The notes under the pieces are model-generated. The model did not search any database and was not told where the DNA came from. It was given only the letters and a program-made list of their open reading frames with translations. The position numbers and the translations under genes were made by a program. Shown here in pieces: positions 10,341-19,940 of a stretch of 64,000 nt of DNA. The stretch's first letter is position 1, and each line of letters starts with the position of its first letter. The DNA is from Nitrososphaeraceae archaeon (GTDB lineage: Archaea; Thermoproteota; Nitrososphaeria; Nitrososphaerales; Nitrososphaeraceae): NCBI GenBank assembly GCA_031316115.1, contig JALDRC010000009.1:62001-126000 (forward strand), in the 5' to 3' direction.

Positions 10341-10910
10341 ATGAAGTATGGCTCAAATATTCCAGACAAATATAAACACATTTTTGCTGATGTCTTCTTT
10401 GAGATTAGACCTGATCCAAAAGACATATTTCTGGGTACCTATCAGCCTGAAACCGTTGCAAAAGGTAACCACGATAGATACAAGTAGGAGAATAGTGGAA
10501 GATGATTTCTACAACCTTTGATGTTAATTTGGAGATAATGTTTGTAAAGTTTGAGATTTCGCCTTTTGTTGTAATTACTGTAACGGTTAACAAATTGGTT
10601 TTATTGTTTGTAGTAAAAACTAATTTGTTTATCTAAAAAAGTCAAAAGGTTAAGAATTGGTGATCGAGAAGACCAATTGATAGACTCCATAGTAACAAAA
10701 GATTAGTACATAAAAAACATCATCTATGTCTTTAAAACAGAATCAGAAAGTTTCCAGGATGGAGAGAAGACGTTACACGCTGACTTATATTTGTATAATG
10801 GCATGAGTGGCGAGATACTCTCCCATTCATCAAAGAGAACCTTGAGAAGCATTACAGTCCCCTTGGGAGGGCATATTAAGGAAATAAAAAACTTGAAGCA
10901 AAATCAATGA
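10341..10910 (+). pseudogene. Decayed gene remnants, family unknown
   Basis: Two protein-like stretches lie in the same frame. The first runs from ATG 10341 to TAG 10485-10487 (48 aa, including IFADVFFEIRPDPKDIF and FLGTYQPETVAKG). The second runs from about 10640 to TGA 10908-10910 and is interrupted by an in-frame TAG at 10704 (before it GDREDQLIDSIVTKD, after it IYVFKTESESFQDGEKTLH and SITVPLGGHIKEIKNL). Residue composition looks coding, but the middle is non-coding. I read this as a gene broken by stop codons or indels. The 48-aa piece could instead be a small intact gene. Confidence 0.3.
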
Positions 10911-11176
10911 CTTTTCGATGATATTATAGGAAACAACTAGCAGCAACCTCTTTCATTCAATCATTATATTCTCTTTCACTAATAATTAGTGTCTATTATA
11001 AATCAAATCTACTTCTATTTTATAATTTTAGAATGTTATCAAATAGATTTCTTTTCATAGAACATCAGTTAAATAAATAATCTCTTTATAAGATAAAAGA
11101 TAGAAGAAATAAATATCATAATTACTATATACAAGATTCCCTACAAATACCATATATTGGAATTAGCAAGTGAATA

Positions 11177-11749
11177 ATGGCATTGAGTGGCGATAGATGG
11201 GTATTAGAAAAGCAACATAAAGTCTTGTTGTTTGCTGCTAGTATCGCAGTTAAATCATTCCTTATGGCTTTAACCACCAGTTACATATTTTGTAAAAGCA
11301 TCGACCCTAATATTCTATTTTTCAATTGTTCTACAAATATTGTTTACGTTGGTATTAGCATAGGTGCAATAATAATTATGGGGATAATATCAGGTTATTA
11401 TATAATACGAATTAAGGTTTTTGACGATATTTTTGTTAATATGATGAAATCTGATTATATTTTAACTACAATGTATTTCGCTATAGGATTTCTTGCTCCA
11501 GGATTGATATCAACTACAATAATAATTTGGTTATTTGGTATATGGATTCTTGGTATGTTTTTAGCACCATTTAATAAAGAAAAAACTATTCTAAAAAAGA
11601 TTACACAATATGGTTCGTTAGTAATAGTGGGTATATTGTTATTTGCTTCATTAATCCCACCATTACAAGAATATGGACAATCTTTTGCTTTGGGTGCAAT
11701 CATTAGTAGTCTTATGAGTATCTTTGGTTCAGGTAGGATCCAAACATAA
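11177..11749 (+). CDS. Multi-pass membrane protein, unknown function
   Basis: 190 residues with about five transmembrane segments (near residues 15-35, 52-75, 95-125, 140-160 and 168-182). The only soluble parts are the short N-terminus MALSGDRWVLEKQHK and small loops with KEKTILKK. ATG start at 11177. It stands alone between two long gene-free stretches. No recognisable transporter motif. Confidence 0.6.
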   Translation: MALSGDRWVLEKQHKVLLFAASIAVKSFLMALTTSYIFCKSIDPNILFFNCSTNIVYVGISIGAIIIMGIISGYYIIRIKVFDDIFVNMMKSDYILTTMYFAIGFLAPGLISTTIIIWLFGIWILGMFLAPFNKEKTILKKITQYGSLVIVGILLFASLIPPLQEYGQSFALGAIISSLMSIFGSGRIQT

Positions 11750-12527
11750 ATTTTGGTATTAGAGATACTTCTGTATGACATGATAATCCTGAGTTCTGTA
11801 GAAAAAATAACACGCCTTATATTTGGAAAGTCGTTAACTTAACTATTGTACACTTTCCAAGCAAGGTGTATGATACTTGATCCATGAGATATTTATTAAA
11901 TCCTTTGTCTTATTTTCAAAGTATCTAAGTTACTTTTGTTTCAATTATATACTATTTTCCTCTATTATGTCACTAAAAACATTATCTAACAGATCATATT
12001 CAAATGAGGCTCTTTACTTTTTTTATTGTTTTATTATACCAAATAGAAATACAACTCGAATCATTTATTTATAAAATAATTAAATCTAATATGCTAATAA
12101 TATTTATTTTTAGGTATGTTGGAGAGTACACAATGCAGAATTCATAAACCAAAATTGAAATGTTTAAATGTACTTTTGAAAGGAAAGTAAACTATTCTTA
12201 TGATATGTTTGGATTAACATAACTACATATGTTATTTACTTTATTCTAATTCTTCCATCCAATCATTCAATTTAGCAAACCATGATACAAATAACTTAAT
12301 TATAATCGCATTTCTGGTTAATATCAGATAGCATAACCGTTTTATTCCTTATGAAATAGTTAATATATTTACTCTTACGATTAATGTTTAGTCAATAATC
12401 CAAATCCTGGTGATGGTTCTATACTAAAAAACTCAAATTATATCAATAGCCTAATAATTGTAATCCTAGAGTAACTAGACAGAAATTGATTTATAAATAT
12501 AAAAGACCTTGAAACTAATAACAGATA
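11750..12527. other. Non-coding stretch with an imperfect hairpin and a promoter
   Basis: An imperfect inverted repeat lies at about 11811-11831 and 11851-11868 (arms cacgccttat...ttggaaagt and cactttccaa..aaggtg, 19-nt loop), possibly a structured RNA or mini-element. A short hydrophobic reading frame at 11877-12074 looks like chance. A strong TATA box, tttataaatataaaa, at 12490-12504 sits about 30 nt before the next ATG. Confidence 0.4.
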
Positions 12528-13217
12528 ATGAAATTCATTTTAATATTTATACCAAGTATGATAATACTCTCAAGTCATATTCTCTTTGCAGGAGGAGAAG
12601 AAGTAATCACCATAATCCCTGGCTCTAGTGATGAAAATAGATACCGCTTTTTTGATATAACCTTTTTTCCAATAGATATAAAGCAAGAATTTCGGTTTTA
12701 CAATGCAGATACTATTCCCCATCAATTGGTAATAACAAAACAAGATGACCAGTCGTTTCAGGACAAGTCAGATATAATTGGTCCAAAAAAAAGTTATTCT
12801 ATCGAGCTAGATAAAAATGGAATCTATGATTTTCATTCACCTCAATATTCATGGATGAAAGGACAAATTTTTGTAAATGACAATGTCATGGCTAAAACAA
12901 AAAAATTGGACACAATGAATGTTCAATTAACTTGGATTGAAGATAATCTTCAAAAGGATAAATATCATTTTAAGATTTTATTTACTGATAAAAATAGCAA
13001 TGAAAATTTGGAACACGTAGATTATATATTTACGATAAAGAATTCGGAAGGAAAAAATGTTCATCAAAGCAAATTTACTCATTCAGGATGGGGAGCTGAA
13101 TATTCAGAAAGTACATTGGATCCAGATAATGAATATGTGGCAGAAATAACTGTTAATGGTTTATTGTTTCAGCCCATTAAGGTAGAAAAGGCAATTTTTG
13201 AAATAAATAATTCATAA
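12528..13217 (+). CDS. Secreted cupredoxin-like protein with degenerate copper site
   Basis: 229 residues with a signal peptide (FILIFIPSMIILSSHILFA). Residues ~25-117 have a cupredoxin-like arrangement: NADTIPHQLVI supplies the His before a strand, and GIYDFHSPQYSWMKGQIFV is the place where plastocyanin has Y-C-x-x-H-x-x-M. Here the Cys is replaced by His and the second His by Gln, so a normal type-1 copper centre is unlikely. Residues ~125-229 form a second beta-rich domain (NVQLTWIEDNLQKDKYHF). Probably an exported binding or structural protein derived from a copper protein. The TATA box lies just upstream, so the leader is very short. Confidence 0.65.
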   Translation: MKFILIFIPSMIILSSHILFAGGEEVITIIPGSSDENRYRFFDITFFPIDIKQEFRFYNADTIPHQLVITKQDDQSFQDKSDIIGPKKSYSIELDKNGIYDFHSPQYSWMKGQIFVNDNVMAKTKKLDTMNVQLTWIEDNLQKDKYHFKILFTDKNSNENLEHVDYIFTIKNSEGKNVHQSKFTHSGWGAEYSESTLDPDNEYVAEITVNGLLFQPIKVEKAIFEINNS

Positions 13218-13755
13218 TTTAAAGATTATTTCTAATAAATTTATTTTCAAAATTAAATAAAAAATTGAGTATGAATAGACAAAGACAATTTTTAGAATTA
13301 TTTTTTTCTCTAAATCTTTACTTTCAAATTATTAAACACCTTAAAAATCCTAAATGTTTTCTTTTTTAATTAGATATGTATCATAGTAGGGCTGTCATTG
13401 TAAGCTCTTGCTTCCATAAACGTCAGGAGCAATAGACGTTGGAAGTCAAATACATTGTTTATGAACTCTAACAGCCCCAGTATTATATAAATATTAAAAA
13501 ATATAATGATTATTGAAAAAAACGCTGGCAATTTAAGTATGTAATTAAAATACATTCAGAATTCAGGTTTAATAATCATTAGATAAATACAGATCGTAAA
13601 ACAGTTTTAGCATTGTTGTTGTTATGATAGTGTGATCTTGGAAAACTATTTTTATTGTGAAATTATATTAAGAAATAAACATAAAAGATTAAAAATAGAT
13701 TAATAACTAATTTTTACAATTATTATAATTCAAAATATTCAAATTCATCCTCGAC
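13218..13755. other. Intergenic, containing a structured element
   Basis: No gene supported. It contains the nested inverted repeat listed at 13389-13477. A T-rich tract after 13290 may serve as terminator for the upstream gene. Confidence 0.4.
13389..13477. repeat. Nested inverted repeat, possible structured RNA or mini-element
   Basis: An outer perfect 7-bp stem (gggctgt at 13389-13395, acagccc at 13471-13477) encloses a second stem: cttcc (13411-13415) pairs with ggaag (13441-13445), and aacgtc (13419-13424) with gacgtt (13435-13440) around a 10-nt loop. It is visibly more GC-rich than its surroundings. An 89-nt length with a 7-bp closing stem resembles a tRNA outline, but no T-loop or anticodon arm can be drawn. 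Confidence 0.4.
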
Positions 13756-14190
13756 TTGTTTACTCAGGTGGCGGTGGGTAGGAAATTATTTGAAGAAGTT
13801 GACAAACCAATTGGATATAAAATAGTCTTTGAAAATACTTTTGGAGTAGAAGGTGAAGCTAGTTGGGACGGAACAATTAAAGGCTATAATGGATTTCCAG
13901 ATGGGAAGAACATTGGTTCAGGAAATTCTTTTAAAGGAAAGAATGGTATAATTATCTCAAATTGGGACGGGGTATTTACTACAAAAGATGGAGATCAAAT
14001 TACATTTAAAGGTAGAGATATGAACAAAGATGGTAAGTTTGTTGTTATTAGAACATATTTTACTGACTCGAAAAAATTTTCCTGGATTAACGGCTTGGTT
14101 TGTTTATTAGAAGGTATAGTCAATAACAAAAATAATGAATTTCTAAGTGTTGGTTATGAATGGGAATTTAAAAATACATCAAAACTATGA
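13756..14190 (+). CDS. Small beta-rich protein, unknown (lipocalin-like)
   Basis: Up to 144 residues from a TTG at 13756; GTG codons at 13768 and 13774 are alternative starts. The sequence alternates strands and Gly turns (EGEASWDGTIKGYNG, NSFKGKNGIIISNWDGVF, GDQITFKGRDMNKDGKFV), as in small lipocalin-like barrels of the DUF3224 type. There is no signal peptide, so it is probably cytosolic. The absence of an ATG leaves the N-terminus uncertain; the gene may be slightly truncated. Confidence 0.5.
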   Translation: MFTQVAVGRKLFEEVDKPIGYKIVFENTFGVEGEASWDGTIKGYNGFPDGKNIGSGNSFKGKNGIIISNWDGVFTTKDGDQITFKGRDMNKDGKFVVIRTYFTDSKKFSWINGLVCLLEGIVNNKNNEFLSVGYEWEFKNTSKL

Positions 14191-14297
14191 CAAATTAGAT
14201 TGTAGAATATAATATTTTACTAACACATAATATATTAAGATAAATCCATTTCAGTATATAATCACAAATTTGAAGATATATAATCACTGATTAGCAC

Positions 14298-15023
14298 TTA
14301 ATCTATCTGCTTTCCCACATCTTCTACATCTATCATATCTTTATATGATCCTATTCCAAATGTTTCCAATTGAGATGGAACTTTTCCACGTTGATTAAAT
14401 ATTTCCAATTTTTTGGTGTTATGAGTTAAAACTACCTCGCAGTTTCCTGATTGAGTATCTCCCCTATCAGGATCAAAATCTATTATCACATCATTACCTT
14501 CACCACAATCAAAAAAATCTGCGCCTTTACCCCCGATTAATGCGTCATCGCCTTCGCCAGAGTAGAGCTCATCGTCTCCATCTCCTCCTACTAGTAGATC
14601 CACACCAGCACCGGATGTAAGAATATCTCTGTCTGGACCTCCATACAGTTTATCACTACCAGCTGCCCCGGTTAATTGATCTTTCCCCTCATCACCATAA
14701 ATTGTATCATCACCTATAGAACCCTGAAGAACATCATCTCCTTCAAATCCTCTGAGATGATCACCACCGACACAACCTCCAGCAACAATCGATATCGATT
14801 GGGAAATTGGACAGCCTATTATCACATCATCACATTCAGTTCCAATCGTTGAAATCCTAGTTCCTACAATAACATTAGTTTCTTTGCCACAATCCTTGTG
14901 TTTCGCATTGGCTATCTGATTTTCCGAATAATAAGTTGAGTATAGAGTAAATAGAAAGATAATACCAATTAATAATAATAGAAAAATCCTCTTGAACAAA
15001 GTAGGATTTAAAACAATATCCAT
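14298..15023 (-). CDS. Exported RTX/hemolysin-type calcium-binding repeat protein
   Basis: 241 residues. An N-terminal hydrophobic segment (IFLLLLIGIIFLFTLYS) is a signal or anchor. From about residue 83 to 180 there are tandem RTX nonapeptides of the GGxGxDxLx type (LRGFEGDDVLQG, GDDTIYGDEGKDQLTG, GSDKLYGGPDRDIL, GDDELYSGEGDDALIGG), ending in a conserved cap FFDCGEGNDVIIDFDPDRGD. Such repeats bind Ca2+ as a parallel beta-roll outside the cell. A Cys-containing prefix (GKETNVIVGTRISTIGTECDDVI) precedes the repeats. It lies 1 kb from, and divergent to, a paralogue at 16056. Confidence 0.85.
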   Translation of the reverse strand: MDIVLNPTLFKRIFLLLLIGIIFLFTLYSTYYSENQIANAKHKDCGKETNVIVGTRISTIGTECDDVIIGCPISQSISIVAGGCVGGDHLRGFEGDDVLQGSIGDDTIYGDEGKDQLTGAAGSDKLYGGPDRDILTSGAGVDLLVGGDGDDELYSGEGDDALIGGKGADFFDCGEGNDVIIDFDPDRGDTQSGNCEVVLTHNTKKLEIFNQRGKVPSQLETFGIGSYKDMIDVEDVGKQID

Positions 15024-16055
15024 ATTTTATTATCTAGCTTCATCCTCTTATTAAGTCAATGGAAATATTATTAGCTTAATTTTTTTTTAATTAAATAATA
15101 GAATATAGTTCAGATTTTTTTTCTAGTTATTTTAACTATAATGATTTCAAATATCTTAATTAATACTAGAATTGTCAAATGGATTTTTGACTCTTTGATT
15201 ATAACTATTACATTTATAGTTATTTGAAATCTGGAAATAAGCGAAGTTCTAATTATAACTTTATGATAGTAATAAATAACTGCATACCCAGCTTCAAATC
15301 TTTCAATAAATCGGTAATTGTCAATTCTGATTCTTTAAAGTTGTAAAATTATTAATAAATATGCTTGCTATTTTTAAATGTCTTTTATATATTTGAATTT
15401 ACTTTTATTGATATAGCAAGGAGATAATTTTAAGATAAATTTTGATTTCACTTTTAATAGAAAGTTTTTAAATCTAATTCATACAATTTAATACTACATA
15501 TAGATTGTGAGGACAAAACTTTATTTTTTAATATCATGAATACAGTAAGAAAATTTCAAAGCTCGTTAAATCACATTTAAAAACATTGGAATAGCATTGT
15601 GTTTTTTGTTTCAATAAGGTAAAAATAGGTTAACAAGATAGTGTCTAGAGAGCAATATATTTTAAAGCACATCACGACAATCTCTATAATAATAATTAAT
15701 GATAAACACAATTCATTAAATTTTATGATAACATGAATAGTCTGTTTATGAATATACAATCGCTTGTGTAAAAATTATATGATATTTACTAGATTAACAA
15801 GTTTCTGACCAGTATTCTCTTTCTAGAAAATCAAATATCCTTTGAACTAATAGAACAGGCAATTACTTGTATTAAATTTATACAAATGAAAGCATCATGA
15901 TAATTTATGTTCTAAGCTTTATTACTTTCCATGAAGCAGAAAGTAAATCTATAATGATATTTCTATCAGGTAAGGTTCAAACTAAAATTCTTTATCGAAA
16001 TAGTGAACAGGGTTTATTAATATATATAGCAATACATGATATTATATCTTCTATA
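15024..16055. other. Shared upstream region of two divergent RTX genes
   Basis: About 1 kb without a supported gene. A perfect small inverted repeat (ataactat, 7-nt spacer, atagttat) lies near 15205-15227. No other structure seen. Confidence 0.4.
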
Positions 16056-16703
16056 ATGACCTCTTTTTCTTGTTCCTTCTTGCCAAGGAATATTGTTTTA
16101 CTGTTTATAATTATTATTTTATTAACTTCTTTGATTGATAACTTATTTCTATTGAAAGCTAATTATGTTCAAGCACAGGTCACCGATGATACATTTTTTA
16201 TTACCCCAAAACAACAACAGCAAAATACATTAGCTCAACAGGGAATGACCAATATTTCAAGAACATCAGTTGGAAATACAATGATAGGATCTTTTGGAAA
16301 TGATAGAATGAGTGGTTCCATTAATGATGACATCATGATATTGTTATCCGGTGCGGATACAGCACGAGGAAATTCAGGAAATGATAAAATTCAAGGAAAT
16401 GAAGACGTAGATCAGCTCTATGGTGAAAATGGAGACGACATCTTACAAGGTGGAACAGGAAGTGATCAGTTGTATGGGGGTAATGGAGATGATGTTATAG
16501 CCGGAGGGTCTGGGGACGACTTTCTAGTAGGAGGAGCTGGCAATGATAAACTATATGGAGATATTGGTGATGATATTCTTTCTGGACAAAGTGGAGCAGA
16601 TTACTTTGATTGTGGAGAAGGAGTGGATGTTATCATTGACTTTAATCTGTTGGAAAATGATGATACTGCTGGAAATTGCGAAGAAATTCAAAACAAAGAA
16701 TAA
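16056..16703 (+). CDS. Exported RTX/hemolysin-type calcium-binding repeat protein (paralogue)
   Basis: The frame is open from an earlier ATG at 15897, but the ATG at 16056 is preferred because it directly precedes a signal peptide (FLPRNIVLLFIIIILLTSLI, cleavage near YVQAQ); the upstream 53 residues have no useful features. From that start the protein has 215 residues. After a Gln-rich linker come RTX repeats (GNDRMSGSINDDIM, GNDKIQGNEDVDQLYG, GDDILQGGTGSDQLYGGNG, GDDFLVGGAGNDKLYG) and the cap YFDCGEGVDVIIDFN. The cap matches that of the 14298-15023 protein, so the two are paralogues, divergently placed. Confidence 0.83.
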   Translation: MTSFSCSFLPRNIVLLFIIIILLTSLIDNLFLLKANYVQAQVTDDTFFITPKQQQQNTLAQQGMTNISRTSVGNTMIGSFGNDRMSGSINDDIMILLSGADTARGNSGNDKIQGNEDVDQLYGENGDDILQGGTGSDQLYGGNGDDVIAGGSGDDFLVGGAGNDKLYGDIGDDILSGQSGADYFDCGEGVDVIIDFNLLENDDTAGNCEEIQNKE

Positions 16704-16967
16704 AAATAAAATTGAAGTCAAATACTACACAACTTTGAATATTTTACTTTAAAATTCAAGTATGGTTAAGTAAGGTGTCATCACCAATGACATAACACCA
16801 TCTCCTAAACCTCATGTATAGATATTCAAAAATTTATTGATTTTAGTTAAATGATCTGACATCTAATAAAACACTTGACTTTAACATCTTTAAACTATTT
16901 TTAAAAATGATTGATATAATATACCAATAATTAAATGAATGAATAAATAACATGAAAATAAAGTTGA

Positions 16968-17732
16968 TATATCAATAACTTAAAAGACCAACCAGAGACC
17001 AAACATATAGTTAGCGATAACAAATCATTTGTATTACAAGTCAAGAATGTATCCAAAATATTTAATACTCCTGCAGGCAAGCTGGCAGTTTTAAAAAATA
17101 TTAATATTTCAATAACAAAAGGAGAATTAGTTTCTATCGTAGGTCCATCTGGTAGCGGTAAGACAACACTACTAAACATTATAGGTGCATTAGATAGGCC
17201 TAGTTTCGGAGATGTTGTTATAAGTGGAATAAGCTTATCCTCTCTAAATGAATCAGAGCTTGCTGATATCAGAAATAATCTGATAGGATTTATTTTCCAA
17301 TCATTTAATCTTATAAACAGAACAACAGTACAAAAAAATATTGAAATTCCTGCAATGATAATGGGTATGCCAATTAATGATCGACATTATCGTTCTGAAA
17401 AATTGCTAGAATTGCTGGGAATAAAAGAAAAAGCGCAAGAAAAACCTGTGAATCTCAGTGGTGGACAACAACAAAGGGTAGCAATAGCAAGAGCTCTAAT
17501 AAACAATCCATCTATTATTTTAGCTGATGAACCAACAGGAAATTTGGATACAAAAACTGGAGAGGATGTTTTCAATCTACTCAAAATGCTTACTAGAAAA
17601 CATAAAAAAACAATCATTTTGGTAACACATAATCCTGAACTTGCTTCTCAGACTGATAGAACTATATTTATCAAAGATGGAAAAGTGGACAAACAAGTTT
17701 ATAGTAGTGCAAACTACCAAAGTAATGAATAA
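16968..17732 (+). CDS. ABC transporter ATP-binding protein, MacB/LolD type (start unclear)
   Basis: The frame is open from 16968. It shows Walker A GPSGSGKTT (near 17142), the Q-loop FIFQSFNL, signature LSGGQQQR, Walker B IILADEPTGNLD and an H-loop VTHNP, so it is a complete ABC ATPase of the lipoprotein/macrolide-export class. The first ATG in frame is 17355, after Walker A, and cannot be the start. No ATG, GTG or TTG lies in frame upstream of Walker A. An out-of-frame ATG at 16952 would join the frame if one base near 16970 were removed, giving MKIKLI then the observed NNLKDQPETK. So either a near-cognate start is used or there is a 1-base error or mutation. It powers the permease encoded at 19941. 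Confidence 0.85.
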   Translation, partial: YINNLKDQPETKHIVSDNKSFVLQVKNVSKIFNTPAGKLAVLKNINISITKGELVSIVGPSGSGKTTLLNIIGALDRPSFGDVVISGISLSSLNESELADIRNNLIGFIFQSFNLINRTTVQKNIEIPAMIMGMPINDRHYRSEKLLELLGIKEKAQEKPVNLSGGQQQRVAIARALINNPSIILADEPTGNLDTKTGEDVFNLLKMLTRKHKKTIILVTHNPELASQTDRTIFIKDGKVDKQVYSSANYQSNE

Positions 17733-17787
17733 TGATTAAAACAAAATTTAATATTACATCCCTTCTCAAATTTACTCAAATTAAACC

Positions 17788-19860
17788 ATGCGATTTATTT
17801 TCGGTGTTATTTTAATCTCAATTCTTTTTGCGTTATCATCACTTTCTATTATTTATCTTCTGCCATTAATGAATTCTGAAATAATAATGACTGTTTTTGC
17901 TCAAAGCGCGAGTCCTCCAAAGGACGATAAAAGCCCTTCTTTTCTCGAAGCATATTGGACAAATACAAATACAAATACAAAATCATCGCAACAACTCAAT
18001 ATTGGTAACTCGGTAAAAGTTGAAGTTGCACCTGGAAACGGACCTTCTACTCTTGCGGTGATATTGGTAAATACAGGAAGATCAGATATTACTGGTATTA
18101 CAGGTAATTTGATTCTTCCAGAAGAATTCCGTTCTATAAAAGGGGAAAATAATATAATATCTGAGCATGTATCTGTGGCCAGCTATAACTCTGTTGTTAA
18201 ACCCGGCGAAAGCTTTCCACTATATTTTACTATTGAAGTTTTGAACAATGCAAAAGTTGGTCCATATGAAGGAATATTGAAACTTTTCTATTCTAAAGTT
18301 CTTGAGGTTGGACAAATTTACACTAATATAACTGTACCCTTTAGAGTTACAGGTAAATCCATTCTTGAGATAGTATCACCTGAGCAGAAACTTTACACAA
18401 ATTCTCCCAATGAGTTACAAATTTTTATAAACAATATTGGTTCTGCAAAGGCTAATGAAGTTATTGCAACAATTGCAGATGTAACTGGAGGGACAGCGAT
18501 TCTCAGGAATGATACTGATAATGGGTATATCTCTAAAAAAGTCGTAGAAAATAATGCATTTTTTAATGCATCTAATTCTAATTTGACTAAAAATCTTATC
18601 GATAATAGATCTACTAACAACTCGAACTTTGTTAATTTTGAAAGAATAGTGCCTATACAGGGAAATAAATTTTATATCGGTCAAATTTTGCCAAATGATA
18701 GTGCAACCATACATCCTATAATATATCCAGATTATTCTTCAGGTGGGAGTATTCAAATGATGAACATACAGATAAGTTATAACGATGCGTATGGAAATGA
18801 AAAGATTTTGAATACTTCGATTGGATTAATAATCAATCCTAACCCACCAGAATCTGTTCTAACTTTAAATCCAGGTTCTTCGAATTTTAATTTTAAGGCT
18901 AATCCTAATTTATTGTTTAATGAATTAACATCTCAAAATTTTTCCAATCACAAAGAAAATTATATTACCCTTAAGGCGGACACGGTTCAGAAGTTTGATT
19001 TGATTATTTCTAATAATGGAAAAGAACCTTTAAAAGATGTAGTTTTTTCATTAGAATCACAATCAGAATCAGTGAAGATTCTGGGAGAAACCAGATGGAC
19101 ATTTAATTCAATAGATCCTTTTTCTCAAAAAAAATTATCCACTCTTGTGTATGCATCCGAAGATGTTATTAGTAAACCTGTTTCATTTATTATCAATGCA
19201 GAGTATATCTCTGCAGGCAAAACAAGAAATGATTCTTTAAATATTGGTGTATATGTAGATGGAACTATTAAAATAAGAGTCTATGATTTATCCATAGAAA
19301 ATATAGGTGGAACACCAAATTTAATTGGAAATTTACTAAATGAAGGAAACACTGTTGCACTTTTTACAACAATTGAACTAGTCCCTCCTTTAAATGGAAC
19401 CAACAATGCATTGTTAAATCCATCTGCAATTAATAAAATGGAGAATCTCCCTTTGAAGACCTTACCTCCAAGACAATATTTAGGTGATCTTACAGAAAAT
19501 TCTCCATTACCATTTAGTCTGCCCATTGAATTGGAACCAAATACAAAAGCTGGGGTTTATCTGGCAAATCTTAAAGTTGTATACAAGAACCACCTTAGAG
19601 AAGAACATACCGCTATATTAAACGAGAGCGTAAATTATGTTCCTATTAATAATATAAATACAAATAATACAAATTCGGATATCCTGAGTTTTAATTCCGA
19701 CAGATTAATGCTAATTGGGATAATACTCGCATTAGTATCGATAATAACTGTAGTTTCTATTATTGTTGTTAAAAGACAAAGAAGAAAAAAATCTAAATTC
19801 TATGAATTATTTAAAGAAAGGAATGATTCTAAAGACTTTATGAATGAAGACAAAGGGTAA
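17788..19860 (+). CDS. Membrane-anchored COG1361-like accessory protein of the ABC exporter
   Basis: 690 residues. N-terminal signal (FGVILISILFALSSLSIIYL, cleavage near VFAQS) and one C-terminal transmembrane helix (LMLIGIILALVSIITVVSII) followed by a basic cytoplasmic tail (VKRQRRKKSKF). The long extracytoplasmic part consists of repeated immunoglobulin-like CARDB/NEW3-type segments (NTGRSDITGITGNLILP, NIGSAKANEVIATI, NNGKEPLKDVVFSLESQSES, NEGNTVALFTTIELVP). This matches the COG1361 S-layer-like proteins often placed between an ABC ATPase and an FtsX-type permease in archaea. It starts 55 bp after the ATPase and ends 80 bp before the permease, so the three probably form one operon. Its substrate is unknown. 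Confidence 0.75.
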   Translation: MRFIFGVILISILFALSSLSIIYLLPLMNSEIIMTVFAQSASPPKDDKSPSFLEAYWTNTNTNTKSSQQLNIGNSVKVEVAPGNGPSTLAVILVNTGRSDITGITGNLILPEEFRSIKGENNIISEHVSVASYNSVVKPGESFPLYFTIEVLNNAKVGPYEGILKLFYSKVLEVGQIYTNITVPFRVTGKSILEIVSPEQKLYTNSPNELQIFINNIGSAKANEVIATIADVTGGTAILRNDTDNGYISKKVVENNAFFNASNSNLTKNLIDNRSTNNSNFVNFERIVPIQGNKFYIGQILPNDSATIHPIIYPDYSSGGSIQMMNIQISYNDAYGNEKILNTSIGLIINPNPPESVLTLNPGSSNFNFKANPNLLFNELTSQNFSNHKENYITLKADTVQKFDLIISNNGKEPLKDVVFSLESQSESVKILGETRWTFNSIDPFSQKKLSTLVYASEDVISKPVSFIINAEYISAGKTRNDSLNIGVYVDGTIKIRVYDLSIENIGGTPNLIGNLLNEGNTVALFTTIELVPPLNGTNNALLNPSAINKMENLPLKTLPPRQYLGDLTENSPLPFSLPIELEPNTKAGVYLANLKVVYKNHLREEHTAILNESVNYVPINNINTNNTNSDILSFNSDRLMLIGIILALVSIITVVSIIVVKRQRRKKSKFYELFKERNDSKDFMNEDKG

Positions 19861-19940
19861 AACCATTTATAAAATAAAATTGTTCAAAATTTTAAGATTA
19901 AAATTAGCAACAAACAATAAACTTACTATAGCAAGCCAGT

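Noticed and set aside
11877-12074. 65-aa frame
   Set aside because: Phe/Tyr/Ser-rich low-complexity translation typical of AT-rich non-coding DNA.
13389-13477. tRNA gene (7-bp closing stem, 89 nt)
   Set aside because: No T-arm with TTCGA-type loop, no D-arm and no anticodon stem can be drawn on either strand.
13370-13555. 61-aa minus-strand frame
   Set aside because: It overlaps the nested inverted repeat and reads as hydrophobic low complexity.
15577-15759. 60-aa minus-strand frame between the RTX genes
   Set aside because: Ile/Leu/Tyr-rich chance translation with no start context.
15897-16055. Upstream start for the RTX paralogue
   Set aside because: It would place 53 residues before a clear signal peptide; the internal ATG at 16056 fits export better.
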